From an uncultured Lachnospiraceae bacterium (lineage in GTDB: Bacteria > Bacillota_A > Clostridia > Lachnospirales > Lachnospiraceae), in NCBI GenBank assembly GCA_902796775.1, contig CADBQK010000028.1, forward strand, positions 1 to 13,706: 13,706 nucleotides of DNA, written 5' to 3'. This document shows positions 7,784 to 13,706 of this stretch, in pieces (the stretch's first letter is position 1; each line of letters opens with the position of its first letter). The notes under the pieces were generated by a model that was not told where the DNA came from, did no database searches, and saw nothing but the letters and a program-made list of their open reading frames with translations. Both the position numbers and the translations under genes were made by a program.

Positions 7784-9154
7784 GTGAAGATGATCGGAAA
7801 TTCGATGACGGAAGGGACTCCGTGGAAACATATCCTGCGCTTTGCGATGCCGGTGCTTGCGGGATCGCTTTTGCAGCAGCTGTACAATACAGTAGATGCT
7901 GTGGTCGTGGGAAAGTTTGCCGGCGAGGATGCGCTGGCGGCGGTCGGCACGACCGGGAGCATTGCTTTTCTGTTTCTGGCGGTTGCGATGGGGTTTTCCC
8001 AGGGGAATGGCGTTGTCGTGGCGCAGTATTACGGTGCAGGCAATGAGAAACAGGTTCGCAAAAATGCCTCTACCGGCATTGTCTTTTTGATGGGACTCGG
8101 TGTGCTGGCAGCAGCTGTCGGGGCGCTGTCGGCAGACCCGGTATTCACTCACCTGCTGCATGTCCAGGACAGCTACCGGATGCAGACATTGATCTACTTC
8201 CGGATCTATGCAGCAGGGCTCATATTTCAGTTCGGCTACAATATTTTCTCCTCCATCCTGCGGGCGGTAGGAGACAGTGCCGCAACGCTGTATTTTCTGC
8301 TGATTGCCTCCGTAATGAATATTATCCTGGATCTGCTCTTTGTTGCCGGTTTCCACTGGGGGACGGCGGGAGCAGCCATTGCCACGGACATTGCCCAGGC
8401 AGTATCCTTTGTCGCAGCATATTTTTATATGACACGCCGCTATCCGATCTTCCGTTTCCGCAGAGAGGAGTATGTTTTCCGGCCGGCACTGGCGGCCAGG
8501 ACGGTCAATATCGGTTTCCCGATTGCACTGCAGCTGATGGTTGTATCGATGGGACTGACCTTTATCCAGCGGGCGGTCAATGAATTCGGAAGGGCGATGA
8601 CAGCATCTTTTACCGTAGGACAGCGTATCGAAATGTACCTCAATCTTCCCTGCAATGCTTTCCAGACTACGATGGCGACCTATACCGGTCAGAATGTCGG
8701 TGCCGGGAAGCTGGAGAGGATCCGGACAGGTGTGCGTCAGACGATCACGATTTCCATTATTATGACCCTGTTTATTTCAGGGGCAGTCTGGCTGCTTTCC
8801 GGTCATATTATCGGACTGTTCGGACTGAGCAGCGAGGCGGCAGGCTACTGTATTCAGCATATACATACCGTAGCCCTGATCAATCTGATCCTCGCCTGCT
8901 ATATCCCGCTCTTCGGTGTTTTCCAGGGAACCGGCCACAGTATCGTGCCGGCTTTTTCCGTAACGATTGCCCTGACCCTGCGTGTGATCATTACCTACGC
9001 TCTCCGCTACAGCCCCTTCCTTGGTTATAGTATTATCTGGTGGAATGGCCTGTTCGGATTCAGTACCGGTTTTCTCGTTTCATGGACCTACTACCTGAGC
9101 GGACGGTGGAAGAGAGGACTGGGCATAAGCGGGCCGAAATCGCAGGCAAGCTGA
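7784..9154 (+). CDS. MATE family multidrug/metabolite efflux transporter
   Basis: This 456-residue, 12-helix membrane antiporter exports organic cations or metabolites using a Na+ or H+ gradient. The two-fold repeat is clear. The first half starts PVLAGSLLQQLYNTVDAVVV (residues 23-42). ILRAVGDSAATLYFLLIASV and GTAGAAIATDIAQ (about 158-205) are typical of bacterial MATE proteins. The second half starts FPIALQLMVVSMG (about 245-257) and carries GQNVGAGKLERIR (302-314). The start is GTG at 7784 with AGAGG (7771-7775) 8 bases upstream; ATG 7790 is the alternative. The last codons (from about 9141) already belong to the 34-bp repeat tract, so the C-terminal tail may have been reshaped by repeat growth. 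A terminator at 7695-7741 precedes it. Substrate is unknown. Confidence 0.92.
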   Translation: MKMIGNSMTEGTPWKHILRFAMPVLAGSLLQQLYNTVDAVVVGKFAGEDALAAVGTTGSIAFLFLAVAMGFSQGNGVVVAQYYGAGNEKQVRKNASTGIVFLMGLGVLAAAVGALSADPVFTHLLHVQDSYRMQTLIYFRIYAAGLIFQFGYNIFSSILRAVGDSAATLYFLLIASVMNIILDLLFVAGFHWGTAGAAIATDIAQAVSFVAAYFYMTRRYPIFRFRREEYVFRPALAARTVNIGFPIALQLMVVSMGLTFIQRAVNEFGRAMTASFTVGQRIEMYLNLPCNAFQTTMATYTGQNVGAGKLERIRTGVRQTITISIIMTLFISGAVWLLSGHIIGLFGLSSEAAGYCIQHIHTVALINLILACYIPLFGVFQGTGHSIVPAFSVTIALTLRVIITYALRYSPFLGYSIIWWNGLFGFSTGFLVSWTYYLSGRWKRGLGISGPKSQAS

Positions 9155-9313
9155 AACCGCAGGAGCGAAAAGCAAGCTGGAGCAGCTGAAGCCGCAGGCA
9201 AGCTCAAGCAGCAAGCAGGCTGGAGCAGTAAGGAAGCTCAAGCAGCAAGCAAGCTGGAGCAGTAAGCAACCTTTAGCAGCAAGCATGCTGGAGCCGTAAG
9301 GAAGCTTTCAGCA
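9141..9313. repeat. 34-bp tandem repeats overlapping the MATE 3' end
   Basis: Units of exactly 34 bp occur at 9198-9231, 9232-9265 and 9266-9299, followed by the beginning of another from 9300. Their shared core is AGCAGCAAGCANGCTGGAGC. An older related copy upstream shares AAGCAAGCTGGAGCAG (9170-9185), and CGCAGGCAAGCT occurs both at 9141-9152 and 9194-9205. The first of these is inside the MATE coding region. Since 34 is not a multiple of three, unit gain or loss would shift any reading frame. The tract abuts the longer-period hairpin array that starts at 9311. Confidence 0.88.
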
Positions 9314-10184
9314 ATCTGAGTTGCCTGTATCAGCATAAGTGATTGCATTACACCGTACACGTAAGCAAGCTCCAGGCAATCAGAATCGCCTGATTGTGAA
9401 AATAGATTGCCTGAATCGAGAGGTCTGATTATTCAAAAGGCAGCCAGTAAGCCCAGTTTTATCAAACTGATTGCCAGGGGACAGGTGGCCCGGAGGGGGA
9501 AGAGCAATCAGATTTGTGAATAATGAAGGATCTGATTGCCAAAGGACAGGAAGCGTGGGGATATAAAAGCAATCAGATTTGTGATTTTGAAGATAATGAT
9601 TGCCCGGCATCTCAGATTAATCCTGATCCAGGCAAGCAGATATGCAAATTTGAAAGATCTGCTTGCCTTCAATTCATATTCAATTGAGTTTTTTGCAAGC
9701 AGATATACAGTATGCGAGGGATCTGATTGCCACCAACTGATATCCAATTGAAATATAAGCAAGCTGAAAGGCAATATGTGAGGGATCTGATTGCCTGCCA
9801 GCTTATGCCCGATCAGGTTTTGAGCAAGCAGGTTTGTCAAATATGAAGAATCTGATTGCCAGGGGACAGGTGGCCTGGGGGGGAACAGCAATCAGTTTTG
9901 TGAATAATGAAGAAACTGATTGCCGGGCGCCCCGGAGATAGACCTCCTCAAGGCAGTCAGATTTACCTATTTCAGCAAATAGGTTGTCATGCAGCGCATG
10001 CAGCAGGAAGCTTTCGACAAGCAGATTTGCAAATGTAAAGGAACTGATTGCTGCCAGCCCTGTTCACCAGAGCCTATGGCCGTTGCCTGCTAACAGCTAG
10101 TTACTAGTTATCAGTCATTAGTCAAAAGCCGCTGCATACTTAATATTGCAAAAAGCTTTCTAATATTGCAAAATACTGATTGCC
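9311..10184. repeat. Array of about 14 hairpin units with a 63-66 bp period
   Basis: Core units of 36-37 bp start at 9311, 9376, 9440, 9504, 9569, 9632, 9695, 9759, 9824, 9888, 9953, 10017 and 10148, with a decayed position near 10082. The 3' arm GATTGCC or a close variant recurs at 9341, 9405, 9469, 9534, 9598, 9661, 9725, 9789, 9854, 9918, 9982, 10046 and 10178, almost always 63-65 bp apart. Left arms are GCAATC or GCAAGC types, so most cores fold as hairpins. The best are 9504-9513/9530-9539 (10 bp), 9631-9641/9657-9667 (11 bp) and 9888-9898/9913-9923 (11 bp). Loops share a TTGTGAATAATGAAG-like sequence. Separators of roughly 26-29 bp are partly related to each other. No T-runs follow the stems. 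I know no named family that matches. Candidates are a structured RNA, a phased protein-binding array or expanded REP-like DNA. Confidence 0.9.
10141..10173 (+). promoter_or_regulatory. Exact 13-bp direct repeat 20 bp apart upstream of the CoA-transferase gene
   Basis: TAATATTGCAAAA occurs at 10141-10153 and again at 10161-10173, a spacing of 20 bp (about two helical turns). It lies about 50-80 bases before the ATG at 10221, where a promoter or operator would be expected. Each copy contains the palindrome TTGCAA. No clean -35/-10 pair is visible. The second copy also falls inside the last unit of the hairpin array, so it may be array sequence rather than an operator. Confidence 0.4.
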
Positions 10185-10220
10185 TGTTCGGGAGGTACTG
10201 AAGGTACAGGAGGTAAGAGA

Positions 10221-11399
10221 ATGGGATCATTGGACGGATTGAAAATTCTGGATTTTTCAACACTGCTGCCCGGGCCGTATGCTTCGCTGATGCTGGCAGA
10301 TATGGGAGCTGAGGTTCTGAAGGTGAGCTCAGCGGGCAAGTATGATCTGGTTATGGGCTATGAGCCTTTTATCGGGGACACCGGGATTTCTGCCTGTCAG
10401 GCATGGCTGGGCAGGAATAAGAAGACTATGTTCCTCAATTTAAAGACTCCGGAAGGAATAGCCATTGTAAAGGAGCTGGTCAAAGAGTATGATATCGTGC
10501 TGGAACAGTTCCGTCCCGGTGTGATGGACAAGCTCGGGATTGGCTATGAACAGCTTAAAGAAGTGAATCCCAAGGTGATTTACTGCGCTTTGACAGGCTA
10601 CGGGCAGACCGGGCCGCTGCGCGATGCAGCCGGCCATGATATCAACTATATGTCACGGAGCGGTATCATCTCCCATGCAGGCCGGAAGGACAGCGGTCCC
10701 ACCCTGATGAATTTTCAGGTGGCGGATATTGCGGTCGGTTCACTCAACTCTGTGATCGGCATCCTGGCAGCGGTGCAGTATCGCAATAGTACCGGGAAAG
10801 GGCAGTTTGTCGATGTGGCCATGCTGGATGGATGCGTGCCTTTCAACAGCCTGGACGGGGCAGGCTTCCTGGTATCCGGTGAGCAGCCCGGACGCGAGGA
10901 GAAAATGCTCAACGGCGGATGCATGTATGATTTTTACAAGACAAAAGACGGAGGTTATATGAGCGTCGGCTCCTTGGAACCCAAGTTCTGGAGAGAGTTC
11001 TGTATGGCTATCGAGAGGCCGGATCTGATCGCAGGAACCGTGTGGCCGGAGAATGTCCAGGAGGTGAAGGCGCAGATTCGAGGGATCTTCCTGACAAAGA
11101 CCCGGGATGAATGGGTCGAGGTCTTCTCTCACTATGACGCCTGTGTTCAGCCAGTCATGGATCTGAAGGAAGCACTTCTTGAAGATGAACAGATTCAGGC
11201 ACGCGAGATGGTTGTGGATGTCGACCTGCCCCTGCATGAAGGGGTTAAGGTAAAGCAGTTGGCCACGTCCATCAAGCTCAGTGAGTGTCCATGCGAATAC
11301 AAACACGCCGGTTATCCTCTCGGATACCACACCCGTGAAGTTATTGAAAAGCTTGGGCTGGACTATGACAAACTCGAAAAGAAGGGGGTATTTGCATAG
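10221..11399 (+). CDS. CaiB/BaiF family CoA transferase or alpha-methylacyl-CoA racemase-like enzyme
   Basis: This 392-residue soluble enzyme belongs to family III CoA transferases. Visible marks are GLKILDFSTLLPGPYASLML (residues 6-25), LADMGAEVLKV (25-35), LNLKTPEG (72-79), FRPGVMDKLG (97-106), GYGQTGPLRDAAGHDINY (126-143), and VADI with Asp169, the position of the catalytic aspartate in formyl-CoA transferase. TGKGQFVDVAMLDG (191-204) and YMSVGSLEPKFW (246-257) follow. The trio His139, Asp169 and Glu253 fits the catalytic residues of alpha-methylacyl-CoA racemases, so a racemase role is as likely as CoA transfer. AGGAGG at 10208-10213, 7 bases before the ATG, is a near-ideal ribosome binding site. 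It stands alone between the repeat array and a convergent gene, so no pathway partner helps identify the acyl-CoA substrate. Confidence 0.88.
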   Translation: MGSLDGLKILDFSTLLPGPYASLMLADMGAEVLKVSSAGKYDLVMGYEPFIGDTGISACQAWLGRNKKTMFLNLKTPEGIAIVKELVKEYDIVLEQFRPGVMDKLGIGYEQLKEVNPKVIYCALTGYGQTGPLRDAAGHDINYMSRSGIISHAGRKDSGPTLMNFQVADIAVGSLNSVIGILAAVQYRNSTGKGQFVDVAMLDGCVPFNSLDGAGFLVSGEQPGREEKMLNGGCMYDFYKTKDGGYMSVGSLEPKFWREFCMAIERPDLIAGTVWPENVQEVKAQIRGIFLTKTRDEWVEVFSHYDACVQPVMDLKEALLEDEQIQAREMVVDVDLPLHEGVKVKQLATSIKLSECPCEYKHAGYPLGYHTREVIEKLGLDYDKLEKKGVFA

Positions 11400-11525
11400 G
11401 AAGACAAGCAGTAATTCTGTGGGTGGTATTCCGAAGCTGATCATTCACTTGCCGGACAGTTAACGAGAAATATATTCTGGTCAAAAATGTTTTGATAATT
11501 TTGATAATGAATATAATAGAAAGAG

Positions 11526-11581
11526 ACAGGGTACCGTTCTGAGTGCTGACAGATAGTTCAGTATGCAGAACGGTCCCCTGT
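11526..11581. terminator. Long hairpin between convergent genes, possible bidirectional terminator
   Basis: In the 249-bp gap between the CoA-transferase and ApbE-like genes, ACAGGG-T-ACCGTTCTG (from 11526) pairs with CAGAACGGT-C-CCCTGT (to 11581). It extends inward to CTGA (11546-11549) with TCAG (11558-11561). The stem is about 24 positions with a few mismatches. No T-run follows on the + strand. On the - strand the stem is followed by CTCTTTCT, so it fits better as a terminator for the ApbE-like gene. A perfect TATAAT lies just upstream at 11512-11517, but its only -35-like TTGATA (11492-11497) is 14 bp away, which is too close for a good promoter. The rest of the gap shows nothing else. 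Confidence 0.55.
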
Positions 11582-11648
11582 ATTCAGTAAACAATCAAAT
11601 AATATTCAGAAATAATCAAAAACGACAGTGCCGATAGCTTAAAGAGGA

Positions 11649-12362
11649 TTATACAGGCATCATCGCCTGCGCAGGTTGCATGGACGAAGAAATGGCGGCA
11701 GCTGAAGTGGCGACTGAAGTAACGGCTGAAGTAGTGGTTGAAGCGGCGGCATACATGCTGCCTGTTATGCTGTATTCTCCGATCCGCAGTTTTGCATTTT
11801 TGATACCATAATCCTTAAAGATGCCTGCGATTTGTGTGAGGGCATAGGGAATTGCAGTGTGGCTGATGTCAATGCCTTCTCCCTCGAGCGGTTTTGTGAT
11901 CATGGCGATGCCGCCAATATAACCGCCATAGAGACTGTCTGCCATTGATTCTTCATATCCGCATCCGTACTTGCCCTGGGGCATGAGCTTCAGGAAGGCT
12001 AAGGGATCGTGCGAAGGGAGATGACCCGACAGTGTACGGGCAGTGCTCAGGCTTTCTGACCGGACTTTAGCCTTATACAGCAGATGCATGGTCTCACGGC
12101 CTACCCGGATATATTCTTTGCCTGCAAAACGGTTCAGTTCAGCAATTTCGCTGTTCGGATTCTCCTTGGACAGGAGACAATCCAGACGACGGATCTCCGC
12201 TGTCACTGCTTCCGCGCAGTCCTGTACCCTCAGAGCATTCCCCGAAGTATCCTTGTAAAGAATATTCAGTTCCCCGCTTCTGCCGAACATCTGCAGCGGT
12301 ATCTGTAAATTTCCTGGGTTTTTACCTCTCTCCATATTGTGCTTCATCTTCATCTTCATCAT
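11649..12362 (-). CDS. Shortened, divergent ApbE-like (FMN transferase-like) protein
   Basis: In this 237-residue protein, residues 56-77 (EIRRLDCLLSKENPNSEIAE onward) match the N-terminal part of ApbE flavin transferases well. The block IDISHTAIPYALTQIAGIF (164-182) followed by DYGIKNAKLRIGEYSITG (184-201) aligns with their DLGGIAKGYA...GVKNALINLGG region, but the Gly-Gly and Lys of that motif are missing. Usual members have 300-350 residues with a C-terminal metal-binding part. Here the homology stops near residue 202, and a Thr/Ser/Ala-rich tail from a 12-bp repeat follows. There is no lipoprotein signal. ApbE attaches FMN to threonine of Na+-pumping complexes; this copy is probably inactive or altered. 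AGGAGG (12367-12372) lies 4 bases before the first ATG and 7 before the second at 12359. The 245-bp upstream gap is AT-rich without a clear promoter. Confidence 0.6.
   Translation of the reverse strand: MMKMKMKHNMERGKNPGNLQIPLQMFGRSGELNILYKDTSGNALRVQDCAEAVTAEIRRLDCLLSKENPNSEIAELNRFAGKEYIRVGRETMHLLYKAKVRSESLSTARTLSGHLPSHDPLAFLKLMPQGKYGCGYEESMADSLYGGYIGGIAMITKPLEGEGIDISHTAIPYALTQIAGIFKDYGIKNAKLRIGEYSITGSMYAAASTTTSAVTSVATSAAAISSSMQPAQAMMPV
11701..11748. repeat. 12-bp minisatellite in the ApbE-like 3' end
   Basis: Four consecutive 12-bp units occur: GCTGAAGTGGCG, ACTGAAGTAACG, GCTGAAGTAGTG and GTTGAAGCGGCG, sharing the core NYTGAAGY. On the - strand they encode residues of about 205-221, a Thr/Ser/Ala/Val-rich stretch with a four-residue period. 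The period is a multiple of three, so copy-number change would keep the frame. Confidence 0.85.
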
Positions 12363-12366
12363 CCAG

Positions 12367-12372
12367 CCTCCT
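12367..12372 (-). promoter_or_regulatory. Strong ribosome binding site of the ApbE-like gene
   Basis: AGGAGG on the - strand lies 4 bases before ATG 12362 and 7 bases before ATG 12359. The spacing favours the second ATG. This perfect site argues that the divergent gene is still translated. Confidence 0.75.
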
Positions 12373-12607
12373 GACCAAAAAAATGTCCCGGAATCTTCAG
12401 GATTTTCATATTCTCAAATTCTCATATTCGCTTATTTTCTTATGCCCGTATTTTCGGAATATTTTATCCTGTTTATTCGTTGATTATTGATCGTTGGTCC
12501 TTATTTTAGACAGGGTTTTTGACAAAAAGGTGGCTGTCCTGTGAATTTTTTGTGAGCAGATCCGGGAGATTAAAGAGGCGTCATTTGAGATTATTAGCAA
12601 GCTGATT

Positions 12608-12928
12608 TCATCTTGTTATTTCTTTCGGGGCTTCGATCTCATTTGCAAGAGTATGTTCTGTCAATTCCGAAAGAATTTTTAACTTGGCATTGATCATGGG
12701 CCGAAAGCAATTTGGTACATGTTCCTGATGGGCGCGATGGATGGCCACGCACTCTTTGCAGTTTCCATGATAGCGGCAGACTTTTTTACAGGGGCAATGG
12801 TCTTTCTTCGCATACTCTGTACGGAAAGCGCTAGCAAATTCCTCTTGGATCCGCAGTCCTTCAGGACGATTTCCCAGGTGAAACTGACGCATAGCTTCCT
12901 TTTCAATTTCATTTCCGTCGATAATCAT
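12608..12928 (-). CDS. Small Cys/His-rich putative metal-binding protein
   Basis: From ATG 12928 the protein has 106 residues. The N-terminal half is charged and helical. The centre carries HCPCKKVCRYHGNCKEC (residues 44-60), then His64, His67, His70 and Cys74. The pattern is C45-x-C47-x3-C51-x2-H54-x2-C57-x2-C60 and looks like a zinc- or iron-sulfur-binding knuckle. I recall similar CPC...HGxCxxC motifs in small proteins of anaerobic Firmicutes but know no assigned function. The frame stays open upstream to an ATG at 13102, giving 58 extra Lys/Pro-rich residues. That stretch is degenerate repeat DNA and has no ribosome binding site, whereas AGAAAGG sits 6 bases before ATG 12928. It lies downstream of the DMT transporter gene on the same strand, 178 bp away. 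Confidence 0.65.
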   Translation of the reverse strand: MIIDGNEIEKEAMRQFHLGNRPEGLRIQEEFASAFRTEYAKKDHCPCKKVCRYHGNCKECVAIHRAHQEHVPNCFRPMINAKLKILSELTEHTLANEIEAPKEITR

Positions 12929-12939
12929 ATTCAACCTTT

Positions 12940-13097
12940 CTCTTTTCTGGCCTTTTGGCTTCCAGACTTTCTTCCCTTTTGGTTTTCTGGTTTCCAGACT
13001 TTTGACCTTCTGGTTTTCTAGTTCCCAGGGTTCTTGGTTTTTATCTTCTTGGCTTCTTGACTTATTGGATTCCTCTCTTTGGGGTCTTGGTTTTCTG
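12940..13097. repeat. Degenerate pyrimidine-rich repeats between DMT and Cys-rich genes
   Basis: The + strand carries loosely repeated blocks of about 30-32 bp built from TTTTGGTTTTCTGG, TTCCAGACTTT and related words, for example TTCCAGACTTT at both 12960-12970 and 12992-13002. Short CTGG...CCAG inverted repeats recur (such as CTGGTTTCCAG at 12987-12997). On the - strand this is a purine-rich leader just upstream of the Cys-rich gene's preferred start. Repeat boundaries are soft. Confidence 0.55.
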
Positions 13098-13106
13098 TTC
13101 ATTTAC

Positions 13107-13706
13107 TTATTTTTTCTTATGATTCTTTTCCGGGATCTGTGCAAGTATTATGGCGGCAAACATAAGGGCGCAGCCGGATAGTTCACGTGGCGAGAGGTGC
13201 TGGCCGAGGATTACCCAGCCGGCGAGCAGGGAAAATGCGGATTCCAGGCTCATGAGCAGAGAGGCGATGACCGGATCGGTATCCTTCTGCGCAATGATCT
13301 GAAGTGTATATCCTACGGCACTGGACATGGCTCCGGCATAAAGGATCGGTTTCCAGGCTGCCAGGATCGCATCCATGGAAGGGTGCTCGAAGGTCAGGGC
13401 CAGGATAGAGCTGATGATGCCGCTGACCAGGAACTGCAGAGCCGCCATATGTACGCCGTTGACCTTGGGCGAATAGTAATCTACGATCAGGATTTGAAAG
13501 GAGAAGCACAGGGCACAAAGAAGGAGAAAAATATCCCCTCTGGAGAAAGACAGGCTTTCCGCCATGCAAAGCAGATAAAGGCCAATGATGGCGATCCCAA
13601 CACTGATCCAGACCCGCCTTCCGACCCTTTTCCCGACAAAAAGTCCCAGTAAAGGAACGATCAGAATGTAAAGGGCAGTGATGAATCCGGACTTGCCGAC
13701 AGTTGA
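13107..13706 (-). CDS. EamA/DMT family transporter, 5' end cut by window edge
   Basis: On the - strand the frame is open from the right edge (13706) to a TAA at 13107-13109. The ATG at 13565 is internal, because the 47 codons before it encode recognisable family sequence: SGFITALYILIVPLLGL followed by a basic turn and GIAIIGLYLL. This is the end of the first EamA repeat. The second EamA repeat follows in full, with DIFLLLCALCFSFQI, WKPILYAGAMSSAVGYTLQ, SLLMSLESAFSLLAGWVILG and a last helix before a Lys-rich end. Such proteins are 10-helix carriers of about 290-310 residues exporting small metabolites or amino acids; about 200 residues are visible. The substrate cannot be told. Confidence 0.88.
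   Translation of the reverse strand, partial: STVGKSGFITALYILIVPLLGLFVGKRVGRRVWISVGIAIIGLYLLCMAESLSFSRGDIFLLLCALCFSFQILIVDYYSPKVNGVHMAALQFLVSGIISSILALTFEHPSMDAILAAWKPILYAGAMSSAVGYTLQIIAQKDTDPVIASLLMSLESAFSLLAGWVILGQHLSPRELSGCALMFAAIILAQIPEKNHKKK

Noticed and set aside
6230..8356. Very long open frame (708 codons) on the - strand
   Set aside because: It runs antisense through the pyruvyl transferase gene, a terminator and part of the MATE gene, all well supported on the + strand. Its translation shows no family motif and low-complexity basic composition.
9508..9891. 127-codon open frame on the - strand across the hairpin array
   Set aside because: It only translates the repeats. The same repeat word appears in different frames because the period is 63-65 bp, and there is no ribosome binding site.
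9311..10184. CRISPR array
   Set aside because: The 36-37 bp 'repeats' diverge strongly in the loop and arms, the separators resemble each other, and there are no cas genes in the window. CRISPR repeats should be near identical with unique spacers.
9311..10184. Serial rho-independent terminators
   Set aside because: The stems are not GC-rich and none is followed by a T-run.
12510..12542. Short inverted repeat ACAGG...CCTGT as a terminator for the Cys-rich gene
   Set aside because: The stem is only 5 bp with a long loop and no suitable T-run, and it starts 65 bases after the stop; too weak to call.
12929..13102. N-terminal 58-residue extension of the Cys-rich protein as its real start
   Set aside because: No ribosome binding site before ATG 13102, repetitive Lys/Pro-rich sequence, and a better site before ATG 12928. 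Kept only as an alternative.
13197..13652. 151-codon open frame on the + strand
   Set aside because: Antisense to the EamA/DMT transporter, whose family motifs on the - strand run through to the window edge.

Overview
The window looks like a chromosomal segment of a Gram-positive gut-type anaerobe (Bacillota, probably Lachnospiraceae or a close relative). This is inferred from purine-rich AGGAGG-type ribosome binding sites, medium GC content, and the gene families present: YfhO membrane proteins, a clostridial-type MATE pump and a CaiB/BaiF enzyme. No RNA genes, transposases, phage genes or cas genes are visible.

Region 1 (1-7672, + strand) is a cell-surface glycan segment. It holds a YfhO-family membrane protein cut by the left edge, an O-antigen-ligase/polymerase-like membrane protein, a second full-length YfhO paralogue 15 bp further on, and a polysaccharide pyruvyl transferase-family protein. 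A good sigma-A-type promoter (TTGACG-18-TATAAT) overlaps the stop codon of the first YfhO gene and should drive the next two genes. A 216-bp imperfect inverted repeat fills the gap before the pyruvyl transferase gene. Together the genes suggest assembly, modification and export of a surface polysaccharide or teichoic-acid-like polymer; the polymer cannot be identified from this window.

Region 2 (7673-10220) starts with a rho-independent terminator and a MATE-family efflux transporter. About 1.07 kb without a convincing gene follows, and it is the most unusual part of the window. First come about four 34-bp tandem repeats that run into the last codons of the MATE gene. Then, from 9311 to 10184, comes a strict array of about 14 units with a 63-66 bp period. 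Each unit has a roughly 36-37 bp core with inverted-repeat arms (GCAATCAGAT / ATCTGATTGC type) and a separator of roughly 26-29 bp. Some units carry paired changes in both arms that keep the stem. The period is not a multiple of three and there are no cas genes, so it is neither a coding repeat nor an ordinary CRISPR array.

Region 3 (10221-11399, + strand) is a CaiB/BaiF-family CoA transferase or alpha-methylacyl-CoA racemase-like enzyme with a strong ribosome binding site.

Region 4 (11400-13706) is convergent with it and is read on the - strand. From the right edge it contains the C-terminal part of an EamA/DMT transporter, a small Cys/His-rich putative metal-binding protein preceded by degenerate pyrimidine-rich repeats, and a shortened, divergent ApbE-like (FMN transferase-like) protein. 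The tail of the ApbE-like protein is encoded by a 12-bp minisatellite. A long hairpin sits between the convergent genes.
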